A stretch of 64,000 nt of DNA from an uncultured Dokdonia sp. (lineage in GTDB: Bacteria > Bacteroidota > Bacteroidia > Flavobacteriales > Flavobacteriaceae): the NCBI RefSeq assembly GCF_947496725.1, contig NZ_CANMDS010000004.1:351017-415016 (forward strand), given 5' to 3'. Each line of letters starts with the position of its first letter. Positions within the stretch are counted from its first letter, which is position 1. The translations under genes were made by a program, and so were the position numbers. The notes beneath the pieces were generated by a model that ran no database searches, was not told the DNA's origin, and was given only the letters and a program-made list of their open reading frames with translations. This document shows positions 15,863 to 24,227 of this stretch, in pieces.

Positions 15863-17782
15863 TTACTCTTCCATTTTTGAGCTCAGTTCAAACCAGCGTT
15901 CTTCTTTTGTCTCTATGTCGTCTATTATTTTTTGAAGTTTTATGCTCTCTTCTGTGATCTCATCTTGAGAGAGATCAGGATTTAAAAACACTTTTTGTTT
16001 TTCTTCCTTTTGCCTCTCTAGCTTTGCAATCTCACGTTCTAGTTTTGCGTGCTCCTTTTGCTCATTAAAAGAGAGTGCTCCTTTGTGCTGTTTTTCTTTC
16101 CAGCTTTTGGTGTCACTTGCTGTTTGAGTAACAGATGCTTCAAATTTTTGCTTGTTTTCTAGCTGTGCTTGTTCTTTTTCTGCTTTCGCGAAAGCGTTAC
16201 TTATCCCACCCTCGTATGCTCTAAAGTCTGAGTAGTTACCCGGGAAGTTTTCTACCACGGCATCTCCTTTAAAAACAAAGAGGTGGTCTACTATTTTATC
16301 CATAAAGTAACGGTCGTGAGAAACCACCACTAGACATCCCGGGAAGTCTAATAGAAATTGTTCAAGCACGTTGAGCGTTACTACGTCTAGATCATTTGTA
16401 GGCTCATCTAGAATTAAAAAGTTAGGATTCTGAATAAAAACGGTACACAAATAGAGTCGCTTGCGCTCCCCACCACTTAGTCGCTCTACAAAGTCATACT
16501 GCTTCTTGCGGTCAAACAAGAAACGTTCTAATAGTTGTCCAGCAGAGATGGTACGTCCTTTTTTAAGAGGGATGTGATCTCCAAACTCCTTTATAACATC
16601 TATCACCTTCTGACCCTCTTTTATGGCGATTCCTTTCTGAGTGTAATAACCAAATTTTACCGTGTCGCCCACAATCACTTTTCCAGAATCTGGAGGTAGT
16701 GCACCGGTCATTATATTAAGAAATGTAGTTTTACCAGTACCATTTTTACCTATGATACCTACACGCTCACCCGTTTTAAAAACATACTCAAACTTGTTGA
16801 GTAAGGTGAGATCTCCGTATGATTTACCTACATTATGAAACTCAAGGATTTTACTCCCCATACGCTCCATATTAATCTCTAGCTGTACGGTGTGATCATT
16901 GCGGCGCTCGTGTGCACGTGATTTTATCTCTGCAAAGTCGTCTATACGAGATTTTGACTTTGTGGTACGAGCTTTAGGCTGGCGGCGCATCCACTCCAGT
17001 TCTTTTTTATATAGCTGTTTTGCTTTACCCGTTTCTGCCTCCCAGGCAGCAACTCGAGCATCTTTGTTCTCTAGATAGTAAGCATAGTTACCTTTATAGT
17101 TATAGAGTTTTCCATTTTCTAGCTCTACAATCTCATTACACACGTTTTCTAAAAAGTAACGGTCGTGTGTAACCATAAAAAGCGTGATGTTTTCTGTTCT
17201 AAAATAATCCTCGAGCCACTCTATCATCTCTAGGTCAAGGTGGTTAGTAGGTTCATCTAGAATAGCCAGATCAGGTTTAGTAAGCATCATCTGGGCAAGT
17301 GCGAGGCGCTTCTTTTGTCCACCACTTAGTAACTCAACCTTACGACCTAGGTCGTCTAGCTTAAGCTTAAAGAGAATCTGTTTATACTGCGTCTCAAAAT
17401 CCCAAGCTTGTGCTGCCTCCATAGCATCAAAGGCTTTTTGATAAGCATCTGCCTCTTCCATATGAAGAAGTGCCTTCTCATAGTTTGCAATGGTTTTAAG
17501 TATAGGGTTATCTCCTGCAAATATGGTTTCTTCTATCGTAAGGCTTGGGTCTAAGTCTGGTTCTTGTGGTAAGAAAGAGATGGTGATACCCTTTCTGCTC
17601 ACGACCTGCCCATCATCTGGCGATTCAAGACCAGCAATGATATTAAGGAGCGAGGTTTTACCTGTACCGTTTTTGGCAACAAAACCTATTTTTTGGTCCT
17701 TATTAATTCCAAAAGCGATGTCTTTAAAAAGGTGGCGTTCACCAAATGATTTTGATACGTTTTCTACAGAGAGGTAGTTCAT
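15863..17782 (-). CDS. ABC-F family ATPase, Uup-like
   Basis: A cytoplasmic protein of about 639 residues with two ABC domains and no membrane segments. The first has KNGTGKTSLL, signature LSGGQKKRLALA and LDEPTNHLD. The second has GKNGTGKTTFL, LSGGERKRLYLC and LDEPTNDLD. The linker is the basic RRQPKARTTKSKSR type, and a C-terminal coiled coil (LEREIAKLERQKEEK) follows, as in Uup. ABC-F proteins act on the ribosome or on nucleic acid structures. A start at 17782 (MNYLSVENVSKSFG) is preferred over 17812. The palindrome at 16182 is read as AFAKA at the boundary between the second ABC domain and the coiled coil, a variable place. Confidence 0.95.
   Translation of the reverse strand: MNYLSVENVSKSFGERHLFKDIAFGINKDQKIGFVAKNGTGKTSLLNIIAGLESPDDGQVVSRKGITISFLPQEPDLDPSLTIEETIFAGDNPILKTIANYEKALLHMEEADAYQKAFDAMEAAQAWDFETQYKQILFKLKLDDLGRKVELLSGGQKKRLALAQMMLTKPDLAILDEPTNHLDLEMIEWLEDYFRTENITLFMVTHDRYFLENVCNEIVELENGKLYNYKGNYAYYLENKDARVAAWEAETGKAKQLYKKELEWMRRQPKARTTKSKSRIDDFAEIKSRAHERRNDHTVQLEINMERMGSKILEFHNVGKSYGDLTLLNKFEYVFKTGERVGIIGKNGTGKTTFLNIMTGALPPDSGKVIVGDTVKFGYYTQKGIAIKEGQKVIDVIKEFGDHIPLKKGRTISAGQLLERFLFDRKKQYDFVERLSGGERKRLYLCTVFIQNPNFLILDEPTNDLDVVTLNVLEQFLLDFPGCLVVVSHDRYFMDKIVDHLFVFKGDAVVENFPGNYSDFRAYEGGISNAFAKAEKEQAQLENKQKFEASVTQTASDTKSWKEKQHKGALSFNEQKEHAKLEREIAKLERQKEEKQKVFLNPDLSQDEITEESIKLQKIIDDIETKEERWFELSSKMEE
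16182..16195. repeat. HIP-like palindrome copy 7 (14 bp core)
   Basis: Core flanked T and G. Inside the ABC-F gene (minus strand), AFAKA phase, in the linker before the C-terminal coiled coil. Confidence 0.97.
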
Positions 17783-17874
17783 TGTGTGTTGTGTGGATGC
17801 GGTATGCTGCATCTTTTATGATATAGCACAGTGTAAATCTGTAAACTATAAATATGATAAAGGTTTTTTTTTAC

Positions 17875-17888
17875 GCTTTCGCGAAAGC
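17875..17888. repeat. HIP-like palindrome copy 8 (14 bp core, intergenic)
   Basis: Core flanked C and A, in the 268-base divergent gap between the ABC-F gene and the polysaccharide operon, 92 bases upstream of the ABC-F start. Confidence 0.97.
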
Positions 17889-17972
17889 AAAAATAAGGCT
17901 TCCCAAAAGAACTATAGCGTTTTACGAGATGCTCTCTCGCCGATTATTGATACTTTTTTTGAAAATTTTAAG

Positions 17973-18020
17973 CGATGAAATGCACACCTCTCTATGAAAG
18001 TTTTATTTTTATCGATGAAA
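17973..18020 (+). promoter_or_regulatory. Three direct repeats C(G/T)ATGAAA before the polysaccharide operon
   Basis: CGATGAAA at 17973, CTATGAAA at 17992 and CGATGAAA at 18013, spaced 19 and 21 bases, close to two helical turns each. They end just before the -7 box at 18024. They could be a tandem operator for a regulator of the operon (inference). Confidence 0.4.
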
Positions 18021-18023
18021 GTC

Positions 18024-18031
18024 TATATTTG
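18024..18031 (+). promoter_or_regulatory. Candidate -7 box (TATATTTG) of the polysaccharide operon
   Basis: Exact match to the Bacteroidota TAnnTTTG box, 19 bases before the first ATG. The -33 region shows only TTTTA, a weak match, which would suit an activator-dependent promoter using the repeats just upstream. Confidence 0.55.
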
Positions 18032-18050
18032 TGAGCCTAACACAACTTAA

Positions 18051-18836
18051 ATGAGATACCCATTATTATTATTGATACTCGTGATTATGGCGAGTACAGC
18101 ATCTTGTGTACCTCTCAAGGATATCACATATCTTCAAGAAAATGAGACTGCTACAGATAGTATAGTCTCGCTACAACAACAGCAACCTCCGTACAGAGTT
18201 CAAGTAGGTGATATATTAAGTATACGTCTCAAAGCACTAGACCAGCAACTTGTTGAGTTTTTTAATCCATCTGGAGAAGAGGGTGTATCGCTTAACGAGG
18301 GTTTTTATTACGATGGTTTTGCTATAGATACTCACGGTAATATACGTGTGCCAGAACTAGGAGAGATAAACGTACTAGGCAGAACAACTGAAGAAATACG
18401 TGAGATTATAGAGCAACGATTACTAGCAGATTATATAAAAGACGAAGCAGATCTGTTTGTTACGGTAAAGCTACCAGGTATAAGATACACGCTAGTAGGA
18501 GAAATAGGGAGCTCAGGAACACAAAATGTACTCGCCGAAAAAGTGACTATACTAGAAGCCATAGCAAACGCTGGTGGAGTACCTATAACGGGAGATCTTA
18601 CAGATGTACTCATTATAAGACAGTACCCGGGGGGACAACGCGTGCATCACATAAACCTGACTCAAATAGATGTAATGCAGTCACCTTATTACTACATACA
18701 ACCTAACGATATTATTACCGTAAACCCATTGCCACAAAAAGCGATAGGGATAGGTACTACCGGCTTACAGGCCTTTACCACCATACTGGGACTAGTCACA
18801 ACACTAGCTTCTGTTATTTTACTAGCAACACGATAG
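18051..18836 (+). CDS. Wza-like outer-membrane polysaccharide export lipoprotein
   Basis: A 261-residue OPX-family protein. The lipoprotein signal ends STASC, with the lipidated Cys at about 19. A poly-export domain follows (YRVQVGDILSIRLKALDQ), then SLBB-type segments (YTLVGEIGSSGTQNV, ANAGGVPITGDLTDVLIIR) and a C-terminal hydrophobic helix (ILGLVTTLASVILLA) that could insert in a membrane. The family forms the periplasmic and outer-membrane export channel for capsule or exopolysaccharide. It is the first gene of a 29-gene plus-strand locus, 3 bases before the Wzc-like kinase, with which it is expected to interact. Confidence 0.94.
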   Translation: MRYPLLLLILVIMASTASCVPLKDITYLQENETATDSIVSLQQQQPPYRVQVGDILSIRLKALDQQLVEFFNPSGEEGVSLNEGFYYDGFAIDTHGNIRVPELGEINVLGRTTEEIREIIEQRLLADYIKDEADLFVTVKLPGIRYTLVGEIGSSGTQNVLAEKVTILEAIANAGGVPITGDLTDVLIIRQYPGGQRVHHINLTQIDVMQSPYYYIQPNDIITVNPLPQKAIGIGTTGLQAFTTILGLVTTLASVILLATR

Positions 18837-18839
18837 AAG

Positions 18840-21278
18840 ATGGAAGAAGAGTTTGACCCACAGAGTTCTGGAAGTTTTTTTGATTTTAAGGGCTTCTTAT
18901 ATAGATTACTTAGTTACTGGTGGCTGTTTTTAATATGTCTAGCCATCACATTTTCTATAGCTCGCTATATCAATGTGCGCAAAGTCCCAATTTATAGAGA
19001 GACCAGCTTGATCTCCATTAAAGATGATCAAAACCAAATGTTTGGGGGTAATACCAGTCTCGTATTTAACTGGGGAGGAACTACAGATAAGGTCCAGACT
19101 AGTATTATAATGCTTAAATCACGTACACACGCAGAGCGAGTGGTACAGTATTTACAATTTTACACCAATTACCAAAGGCAAGGCAAGTACAATATAGAAG
19201 ATGTATATGGTTACACACCATTTACTTTAAAACTCAATGACTCATTCCCGCAGTTATACGGTAAGCGTATGACCTTTATAGATGAAGGTAATGGAAACGT
19301 AAGGGTGAAGATTCCTTTTACGGGTGGTACAGCCCCTTTGTTTAATTATTCAACGCTTAAACCCTCATCAATTACAGCTCCTAATACGGACTATGATGAA
19401 GTATTTCAACTAGGAGATACTATCAATACCCCATTTTTAAAAGCAACTTTATTGCCTACAGATGTTTATCCTCAAGAAGGGCAAGAGTATTTTGTAAGTC
19501 TAGGCAATTTTAATGGTACCGCAGGAAGATATAGAGGTATAGGAGTAACTCAAACTCCGCGAGGGAGCTCTACACTAGAATTAAGCCTGGTAGGCACAAA
19601 TAAAAAACGCTTAATAGATTACTTAAATGCTAGTGTACAAGTGCGTACAGAAGAACAACTAAGGCAGAAAAATCTATTTGCAACAAAGACCATAAAGTAT
19701 ATAGATAGCAGTCTTAAAACAAGCAATGTAGACCTTGATAAAGCCTTAGAAGATCTTAATAAGTTTCAAAATAAAAATAGTGCTGTGACACTTTCTGGTG
19801 GTGCAGAGCAAATAAGTATTGCTTTACAAGACCTTGATAATGAGAAAGACGGTCTGTCACGACAGCTAGTCTATTACAAGCAACTAGAAGATTACCTACG
19901 CACACGTACAGATTATACAAATGTGCCTGCTCCCTCTGTATCTCTTATAGATGAAGGTAGCATTACCGCTGGGGTGGCAAATATTGTACAACTAGCATTA
20001 CAGCGTAGTAACCTAGCCTACACAGCAAAGGAGGGTAACCCTGCTTTTAGAGATTTAGACAGACGTATAGATGCCGAAAAAGAGGTTCTTTTTGAAAATA
20101 TAAAGTCAAGTAACCGGTTAATCAAAGCACAAATATCTAATCTTAATAGACAGATAGGGCAGGCTCAAGGAAAATTAAAACAGTTTCCAAAAGAAGAACA
20201 AGAACTGGCAGAAATACAAAGACGCTTTACAATAAGTCAAGAAGCCTATAACCTGTATACAGAAAAACGTAGCGAGGCAGAGATTATAAAAGCCTCAAAT
20301 GTATCTGATATTCTATTTATAGATAGAGCAAAAGATGTTGGGAAGGGGCCTATAGGTCCTAATACAAAACTAAACAAGGTACTAGCAGGCGTATTTGGTA
20401 TGGTAATTCCCATTGCATTTGTGCTTATTATCTTCTTTTTAGACACAAAAGTAGGAACTCCAGAAGATGTCAAGAAACGCTCTAGTATTCCTATTTTAGG
20501 CACAATAGGGAAGAGTAAGCGTTCCTCTGGTCTTGTTGTGAGAGATTATCCACGTTCTGCAATGGCAGAGGCTTTTAGAGGGTTGCGATCTGGGTTGCAG
20601 TTTATGTATAAGAAGCGTGGTGTGGAGGGAGCAAAAACGGTTTTAGTAACTTCTAGTGTAAGTGGTGAAGGAAAGACATTTACTTCAATGAATCTTGCTT
20701 CGGTTTTCGCTTTAAGCGAAAAGAAAACAGTACTGGTAGGACTCGATTTAAGGAAGCCTAAAATATTTGACGATTTTGAGTTAGAAAATGATAAAGGTGT
20801 AGTTAATTACTTGATAGGCGATGCTACGCTGGATGAGGTAAAGCAGAAATCTGGTATTAATCATCTAGACGTTATTCTTTCTGGGCCTATCCCGCCTAAC
20901 CCTTCTGAACTTATCATAAGTGATGCTATGGGTGAGTTTATTGATACTCTTAAACAAGAGTATGATTATATTGTATTTGACACGCCACCATTAGGGTTAG
21001 TATCTGATGCATTTGAACTGATGCCTTATGCAGATGCTTCTCTATATATGGTACGTCAAGGTTATACTCGTAAGGATATGCTAGGTCTTGTTAATGAGAA
21101 GTATCAAAGAGAAGAGGTAACACACATAAGTTTTGTACTTAACTATTTCCAGCAAAAACGAAAATATGGTTACGGTTATGGCTATGGTTACGGGACTTAT
21201 AATAATGGCTACCACGAGGATGATGCACCTACGGGTATCTTAGGCAGGTTTAAAAAGCTGTTTACTAGGCGCAACTAA
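18840..21278 (+). CDS. Wzc-like polysaccharide co-polymerase / BY-type tyrosine autokinase
   Basis: An inner-membrane protein of 812 residues. TM1 is at about 22-42 and is followed by a long periplasmic Wzz/GNVR-type region with coiled coil. TM2 is at about 518-540. The cytoplasmic kinase has Walker A SVSGEGKTF (about 605-613), Walker A' GLDLRKPKI and Walker B YIVFDTPPLGL. A tyrosine cluster (about 776-790, KYGYGYGYGYGTYNNGY) near the C-terminus is the expected autophosphorylation site. These proteins control chain length and export together with the Wza-type lipoprotein. A hand-seen imperfect palindrome occurs at 20704-20722 but is not a copy of the dispersed repeat. The next gene follows after 5 bases. 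Confidence 0.96.
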   Translation: MEEEFDPQSSGSFFDFKGFLYRLLSYWWLFLICLAITFSIARYINVRKVPIYRETSLISIKDDQNQMFGGNTSLVFNWGGTTDKVQTSIIMLKSRTHAERVVQYLQFYTNYQRQGKYNIEDVYGYTPFTLKLNDSFPQLYGKRMTFIDEGNGNVRVKIPFTGGTAPLFNYSTLKPSSITAPNTDYDEVFQLGDTINTPFLKATLLPTDVYPQEGQEYFVSLGNFNGTAGRYRGIGVTQTPRGSSTLELSLVGTNKKRLIDYLNASVQVRTEEQLRQKNLFATKTIKYIDSSLKTSNVDLDKALEDLNKFQNKNSAVTLSGGAEQISIALQDLDNEKDGLSRQLVYYKQLEDYLRTRTDYTNVPAPSVSLIDEGSITAGVANIVQLALQRSNLAYTAKEGNPAFRDLDRRIDAEKEVLFENIKSSNRLIKAQISNLNRQIGQAQGKLKQFPKEEQELAEIQRRFTISQEAYNLYTEKRSEAEIIKASNVSDILFIDRAKDVGKGPIGPNTKLNKVLAGVFGMVIPIAFVLIIFFLDTKVGTPEDVKKRSSIPILGTIGKSKRSSGLVVRDYPRSAMAEAFRGLRSGLQFMYKKRGVEGAKTVLVTSSVSGEGKTFTSMNLASVFALSEKKTVLVGLDLRKPKIFDDFELENDKGVVNYLIGDATLDEVKQKSGINHLDVILSGPIPPNPSELIISDAMGEFIDTLKQEYDYIVFDTPPLGLVSDAFELMPYADASLYMVRQGYTRKDMLGLVNEKYQREEVTHISFVLNYFQQKRKYGYGYGYGYGTYNNGYHEDDAPTGILGRFKKLFTRRN

Positions 21279-21283
21279 GATTT

Positions 21284-22156
21284 ATGAGCCGTAATACGAT
21301 AACAGAAGATAGTTGGCTTTATGAAATTAAGCCTAAAGGCAAACTTATTGATCTTAACTTTAAAGAGATTTGGAGTTATAGAGATCTCCTCGTGCTTTTT
21401 GTTAAGCGTGATATCGTTACAGTTTATAAACAGACTATACTTGGCCCGCTATGGTTCTTGATTCAGCCATTGTTTACCAGTATTGTTTTTACGCTTATTT
21501 TTAATAATATAGGTAACGTGAGTACTGGTGCGGTTCCTGCTTTTTTATTCAACCTAGCTGGTATAACCTTATGGAATTATTTTAAGGAGTGTCTTACTAC
21601 AAGTAGCACAACCTTTACGGCAAATGCTGGGCTTTTTGGAAAAGTATACTTTCCTAGGTTTATAGTGCCGGCTTCAAGGGTTATTTCTGGCCTCTTTAAG
21701 TATAGTATTCAGGTATTGATCTTTGTTTTATTTTACCTCTATTTTGTTTTCTATAAAGGTGTAGATATAGCACCCTCTCCATTCTTTATATTGAGTCTGT
21801 TGTTAGTCTTTAATATGGCACTCATAGGTCTGGGAGTTGGGATGATTTTGAGTGCACTTACGACAAAGTATCGAGATTTGACCATATTAGTATCCTTTGG
21901 TATAAACCTACTTATGTATGTAAGCGGGGTTATGTATCCTCTAGAAGAGATGCGAGCAAAGTTGCCAGAGTATTATTGGCTCATAGAGTATAATCCTATA
22001 GCACAAACGATTGAGTTATATAGAAATTTGCTCTTGGGTACGGCACAAGTCAATTTTGCTATGATGGGAATAAGTCTTTTAATAGGCGTCATATGTTTTC
22101 TGGTAGGGCTTATAATTTTTAATCGTACCGAGCGCAATTTTATAGATACAGTGTAA
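21284..22156 (+). CDS. ABC-2 type polysaccharide export permease (Wzm-like)
   Basis: A 290-residue inner-membrane protein with six hydrophobic helices. It carries the TagG/KpsM/Wzm family N-terminal features (FKEIWSYRDLLVLFVKRDIVTVYKQTILGPLWFLIQP, seen at about 25-60) and a conserved C-terminal GVMYPLEEM...YNPIAQTIELYRN region. It forms the transmembrane part of the exporter whose ATPase is the Wzt-like protein two genes later. Its stop codon overlaps the start of the next gene by one base, so translation is likely coupled. The intervening pyruvyltransferase gene is an unusual insertion between the two exporter subunits. Confidence 0.95.
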   Translation: MSRNTITEDSWLYEIKPKGKLIDLNFKEIWSYRDLLVLFVKRDIVTVYKQTILGPLWFLIQPLFTSIVFTLIFNNIGNVSTGAVPAFLFNLAGITLWNYFKECLTTSSTTFTANAGLFGKVYFPRFIVPASRVISGLFKYSIQVLIFVLFYLYFVFYKGVDIAPSPFFILSLLLVFNMALIGLGVGMILSALTTKYRDLTILVSFGINLLMYVSGVMYPLEEMRAKLPEYYWLIEYNPIAQTIELYRNLLLGTAQVNFAMMGISLLIGVICFLVGLIIFNRTERNFIDTV

Positions 22157-22971
22157 TGAAAGATAAAATTAGATTGTATTGGTGGAGTGAGGTTCATATT
22201 CAAAAGAAGAAGAAGGAAAATTATGGTGACCTTATCGGGAAGTATCTAGTTGAAAAGATTTCTGGTAAAGAAGTACAGTGGCTAAGAGCTAATAGATTTT
22301 ATTTAAAAAACTTTTGGAAACCCTTGTATGTGACAGTGGGTAGTATTTTAGAGCATATAGGAGCGCATTGTACTGTGTGGGGAAGTGGTATAATAGCCAA
22401 AGATTCTCAAGTTGCTAATGCACATTTTTTAGCAGTAAGAGGTCCGCTTTCGCGAAAGCGTTTACAAGAACTCAACTATACTTGTCCAGAAGTTTATGGT
22501 GACCCAGCATTATTATTACCATCTTATTTTAACCCTAAAGTTGATAAGATATTTAAAGTAGGTATCGTACCTCATATAAACGATTATAATAGAACTCTCG
22601 ATTTATATGTGAAGGACAAAGATATTTTAGTGATTGATTTTATGACAAATGATATTGAAAAAACTACTAGAGACCTATTGTCTTGTGAGTTCATATTGTC
22701 GTCTTCACTACACGGACTCATAGTGTCTCACGCTTATCAAATTCCTGCTATTCAAATACGTTTGTCTGATAAAATTCTAGGGGATGGCGTTAAGTATCAC
22801 GATTACTTTATGTCTGTAAACTTAAAACCTTATCAACCTTTACCTATGGAAGTGGCTCTTAAAGAAGAAGAATTAATTATGCTTGTAAAAAATCATAAGG
22901 AATCTTTACCTTCTTTAGAAAAAATACAAGAAATTCAAAGACAACTTATTGAGGTTTGCCCTTTTAAATAG
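22156..22971 (+). CDS. Polysaccharide pyruvyl transferase family protein
   Basis: A soluble GT-B-like protein of 271 residues. Seen are the N-terminal NYGDLIGKYLVEKISG segment, VWGSGIIA, VRGPLSRKRL, YGDPALLLP, VGIVPHINDY and the C-terminal SSSLHGLIVSHAYQIPAI. The last carries the histidine motif (SxHG) typical of the family. These enzymes add pyruvate ketals to sugars using phosphoenolpyruvate; some relatives have other roles. The palindrome at 22445 falls in the LSRKR phase inside the conserved VRGPLSRKRL stretch, where relatives often have a similar VRGPLTR/LSR motif. That makes this copy a probable case of codon adjustment at a pre-existing motif. The gene lies between the Wzm- and Wzt-like genes. 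Confidence 0.85.
   Translation: MKDKIRLYWWSEVHIQKKKKENYGDLIGKYLVEKISGKEVQWLRANRFYLKNFWKPLYVTVGSILEHIGAHCTVWGSGIIAKDSQVANAHFLAVRGPLSRKRLQELNYTCPEVYGDPALLLPSYFNPKVDKIFKVGIVPHINDYNRTLDLYVKDKDILVIDFMTNDIEKTTRDLLSCEFILSSSLHGLIVSHAYQIPAIQIRLSDKILGDGVKYHDYFMSVNLKPYQPLPMEVALKEEELIMLVKNHKESLPSLEKIQEIQRQLIEVCPFK
22445..22460. repeat. HIP-like palindrome copy 9 (16 bp perfect)
   Basis: Inside the pyruvyltransferase gene, LSRKR phase, in the conserved RGPLSRKRL segment. Confidence 0.97.
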
Positions 22972-22977
22972 ACTTAT

Positions 22978-24225
22978 ATGGAGGATCATATTATTCTAAA
23001 AGCTTCAAATATTTCTAAACAATACAGATTGGGTCTTGTAGGGACTGGGACGTTAAGCCACGACATTAATAGATTGTGGCATAAAATAAGAGGAAAAAAA
23101 GATCCCTATCTGAAGATAGGTGCAGAAAATGATAGGGCTCTACAATCTAAGTCTGATTATGTGTGGGCACTTAAAGATATTAACTTTGAAGTTAAGCGTG
23201 GAGAAATATTAGGAATCATTGGTAAAAATGGAGCAGGTAAGTCGACCTTGCTTAAGATATTGTCACGAGTAACAAGCCCCACAACAGGCTCTATTAAAAC
23301 AAGAGGTAGAATTGCCAGTTTGCTAGAAGTAGGAACTGGAATGCATCCCGAGCTTACAGGTAGAGAAAACATATACCTTAATGGTGCTATACTGGGAATG
23401 ACAAAAGTTGAGATAAGCAGTAAAATAGATGAGATAGTAGATTTTTCTGGTTGCAAAATGTATATAGATACACCCGTAAAGAGGTACTCTAGTGGTATGC
23501 GTGTGCGACTAGGCTTTGCAGTAGCTGCCTTTTTAGAACCCGATATTCTTGTGATTGATGAGGTACTAGCAGTAGGTGATGCAGAGTTTCAAAAGAAGGC
23601 CATAGGTAAGATGCAGGATATATCTCAGTCTGGAGGTAGAACGGTTCTTTTTGTTAGTCACAATATGGCCGCTGTACAAAACCTCTGTAATCGAGTACTC
23701 ATTTTAGATAAGGGTAAAATAGTAAATAATGATGGTGATCCAGCTATAATAGGGGTAGAGAAGTATTTGAGTCTAAGCAAAAGAAGCTCAGAGATAAAAG
23801 CCTTAGATCCTAATTTTGATATCAAGCTACATCAAAAAAGTGTTTACCATTTTGACGAAAACTTTACTATTGATTTATGTGCAAATTCTTTATTATCAAC
23901 TTCTAAAAATGCCTACATAGATATCGCAGTTGTAAACAAGTTAGAAGAATTTGTCCTTCATTATAGGATGGATGTTAATTGTAACCCTATGATTTTATAT
24001 CCAGGTACAAATAAGTTTACAATACAAATAGAAAACCCTCGCTTAGTAATGGGAGAGTATACTATAATCGCTTATGTATATGATAAGGTTAAGAACGTAC
24101 TGTTATGGGTAGAAAACACCTTACCATTTCAAATTGTAGATGTAAATAGTGATAGTATTAACACCACAACTGTAAAGTCACAAATTATACCTAATGTTTC
24201 AATAAGTAGAATAGACTCAATATAA
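22978..24225 (+). CDS. ABC polysaccharide exporter ATPase (Wzt-like) with C-terminal carbohydrate-binding domain
   Basis: A 415-residue protein. The ATPase domain covers about 1-255, with Walker A GKNGAGKST (about 81-89), signature YSSGMRVRLGFAVA, Walker B ILVIDEVLAVGD and H-loop VSHN. The remaining 150 residues form a beta-rich Wzt-C-type domain (NFTIDLCANSLL...LVMGEYTIIAYVYD). In O-antigen systems this domain recognises the non-reducing end of the finished glycan and couples export to completion. It partners with the permease at 21284. The domain argues that at least one glycan made here is exported through the ABC route. Confidence 0.95.
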   Translation: MEDHIILKASNISKQYRLGLVGTGTLSHDINRLWHKIRGKKDPYLKIGAENDRALQSKSDYVWALKDINFEVKRGEILGIIGKNGAGKSTLLKILSRVTSPTTGSIKTRGRIASLLEVGTGMHPELTGRENIYLNGAILGMTKVEISSKIDEIVDFSGCKMYIDTPVKRYSSGMRVRLGFAVAAFLEPDILVIDEVLAVGDAEFQKKAIGKMQDISQSGGRTVLFVSHNMAAVQNLCNRVLILDKGKIVNNDGDPAIIGVEKYLSLSKRSSEIKALDPNFDIKLHQKSVYHFDENFTIDLCANSLLSTSKNAYIDIAVVNKLEEFVLHYRMDVNCNPMILYPGTNKFTIQIENPRLVMGEYTIIAYVYDKVKNVLLWVENTLPFQIVDVNSDSINTTTVKSQIIPNVSISRIDSI

Positions 24226-24227
24226 CT

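Noticed and set aside
17784..17978. 64-codon frame running through the divergent gap before the polysaccharide locus
   Set aside because: It starts in the ABC-F leader on the opposite strand, reads through the palindrome, and resembles no protein; the region is regulatory.
20704..20722. Odd palindrome TTTTCGCTT-T-AAGCGAAAA in the kinase gene
   Set aside because: It has a different centre from the dispersed repeat and codes for normal kinase sequence; a single occurrence, so probably chance.
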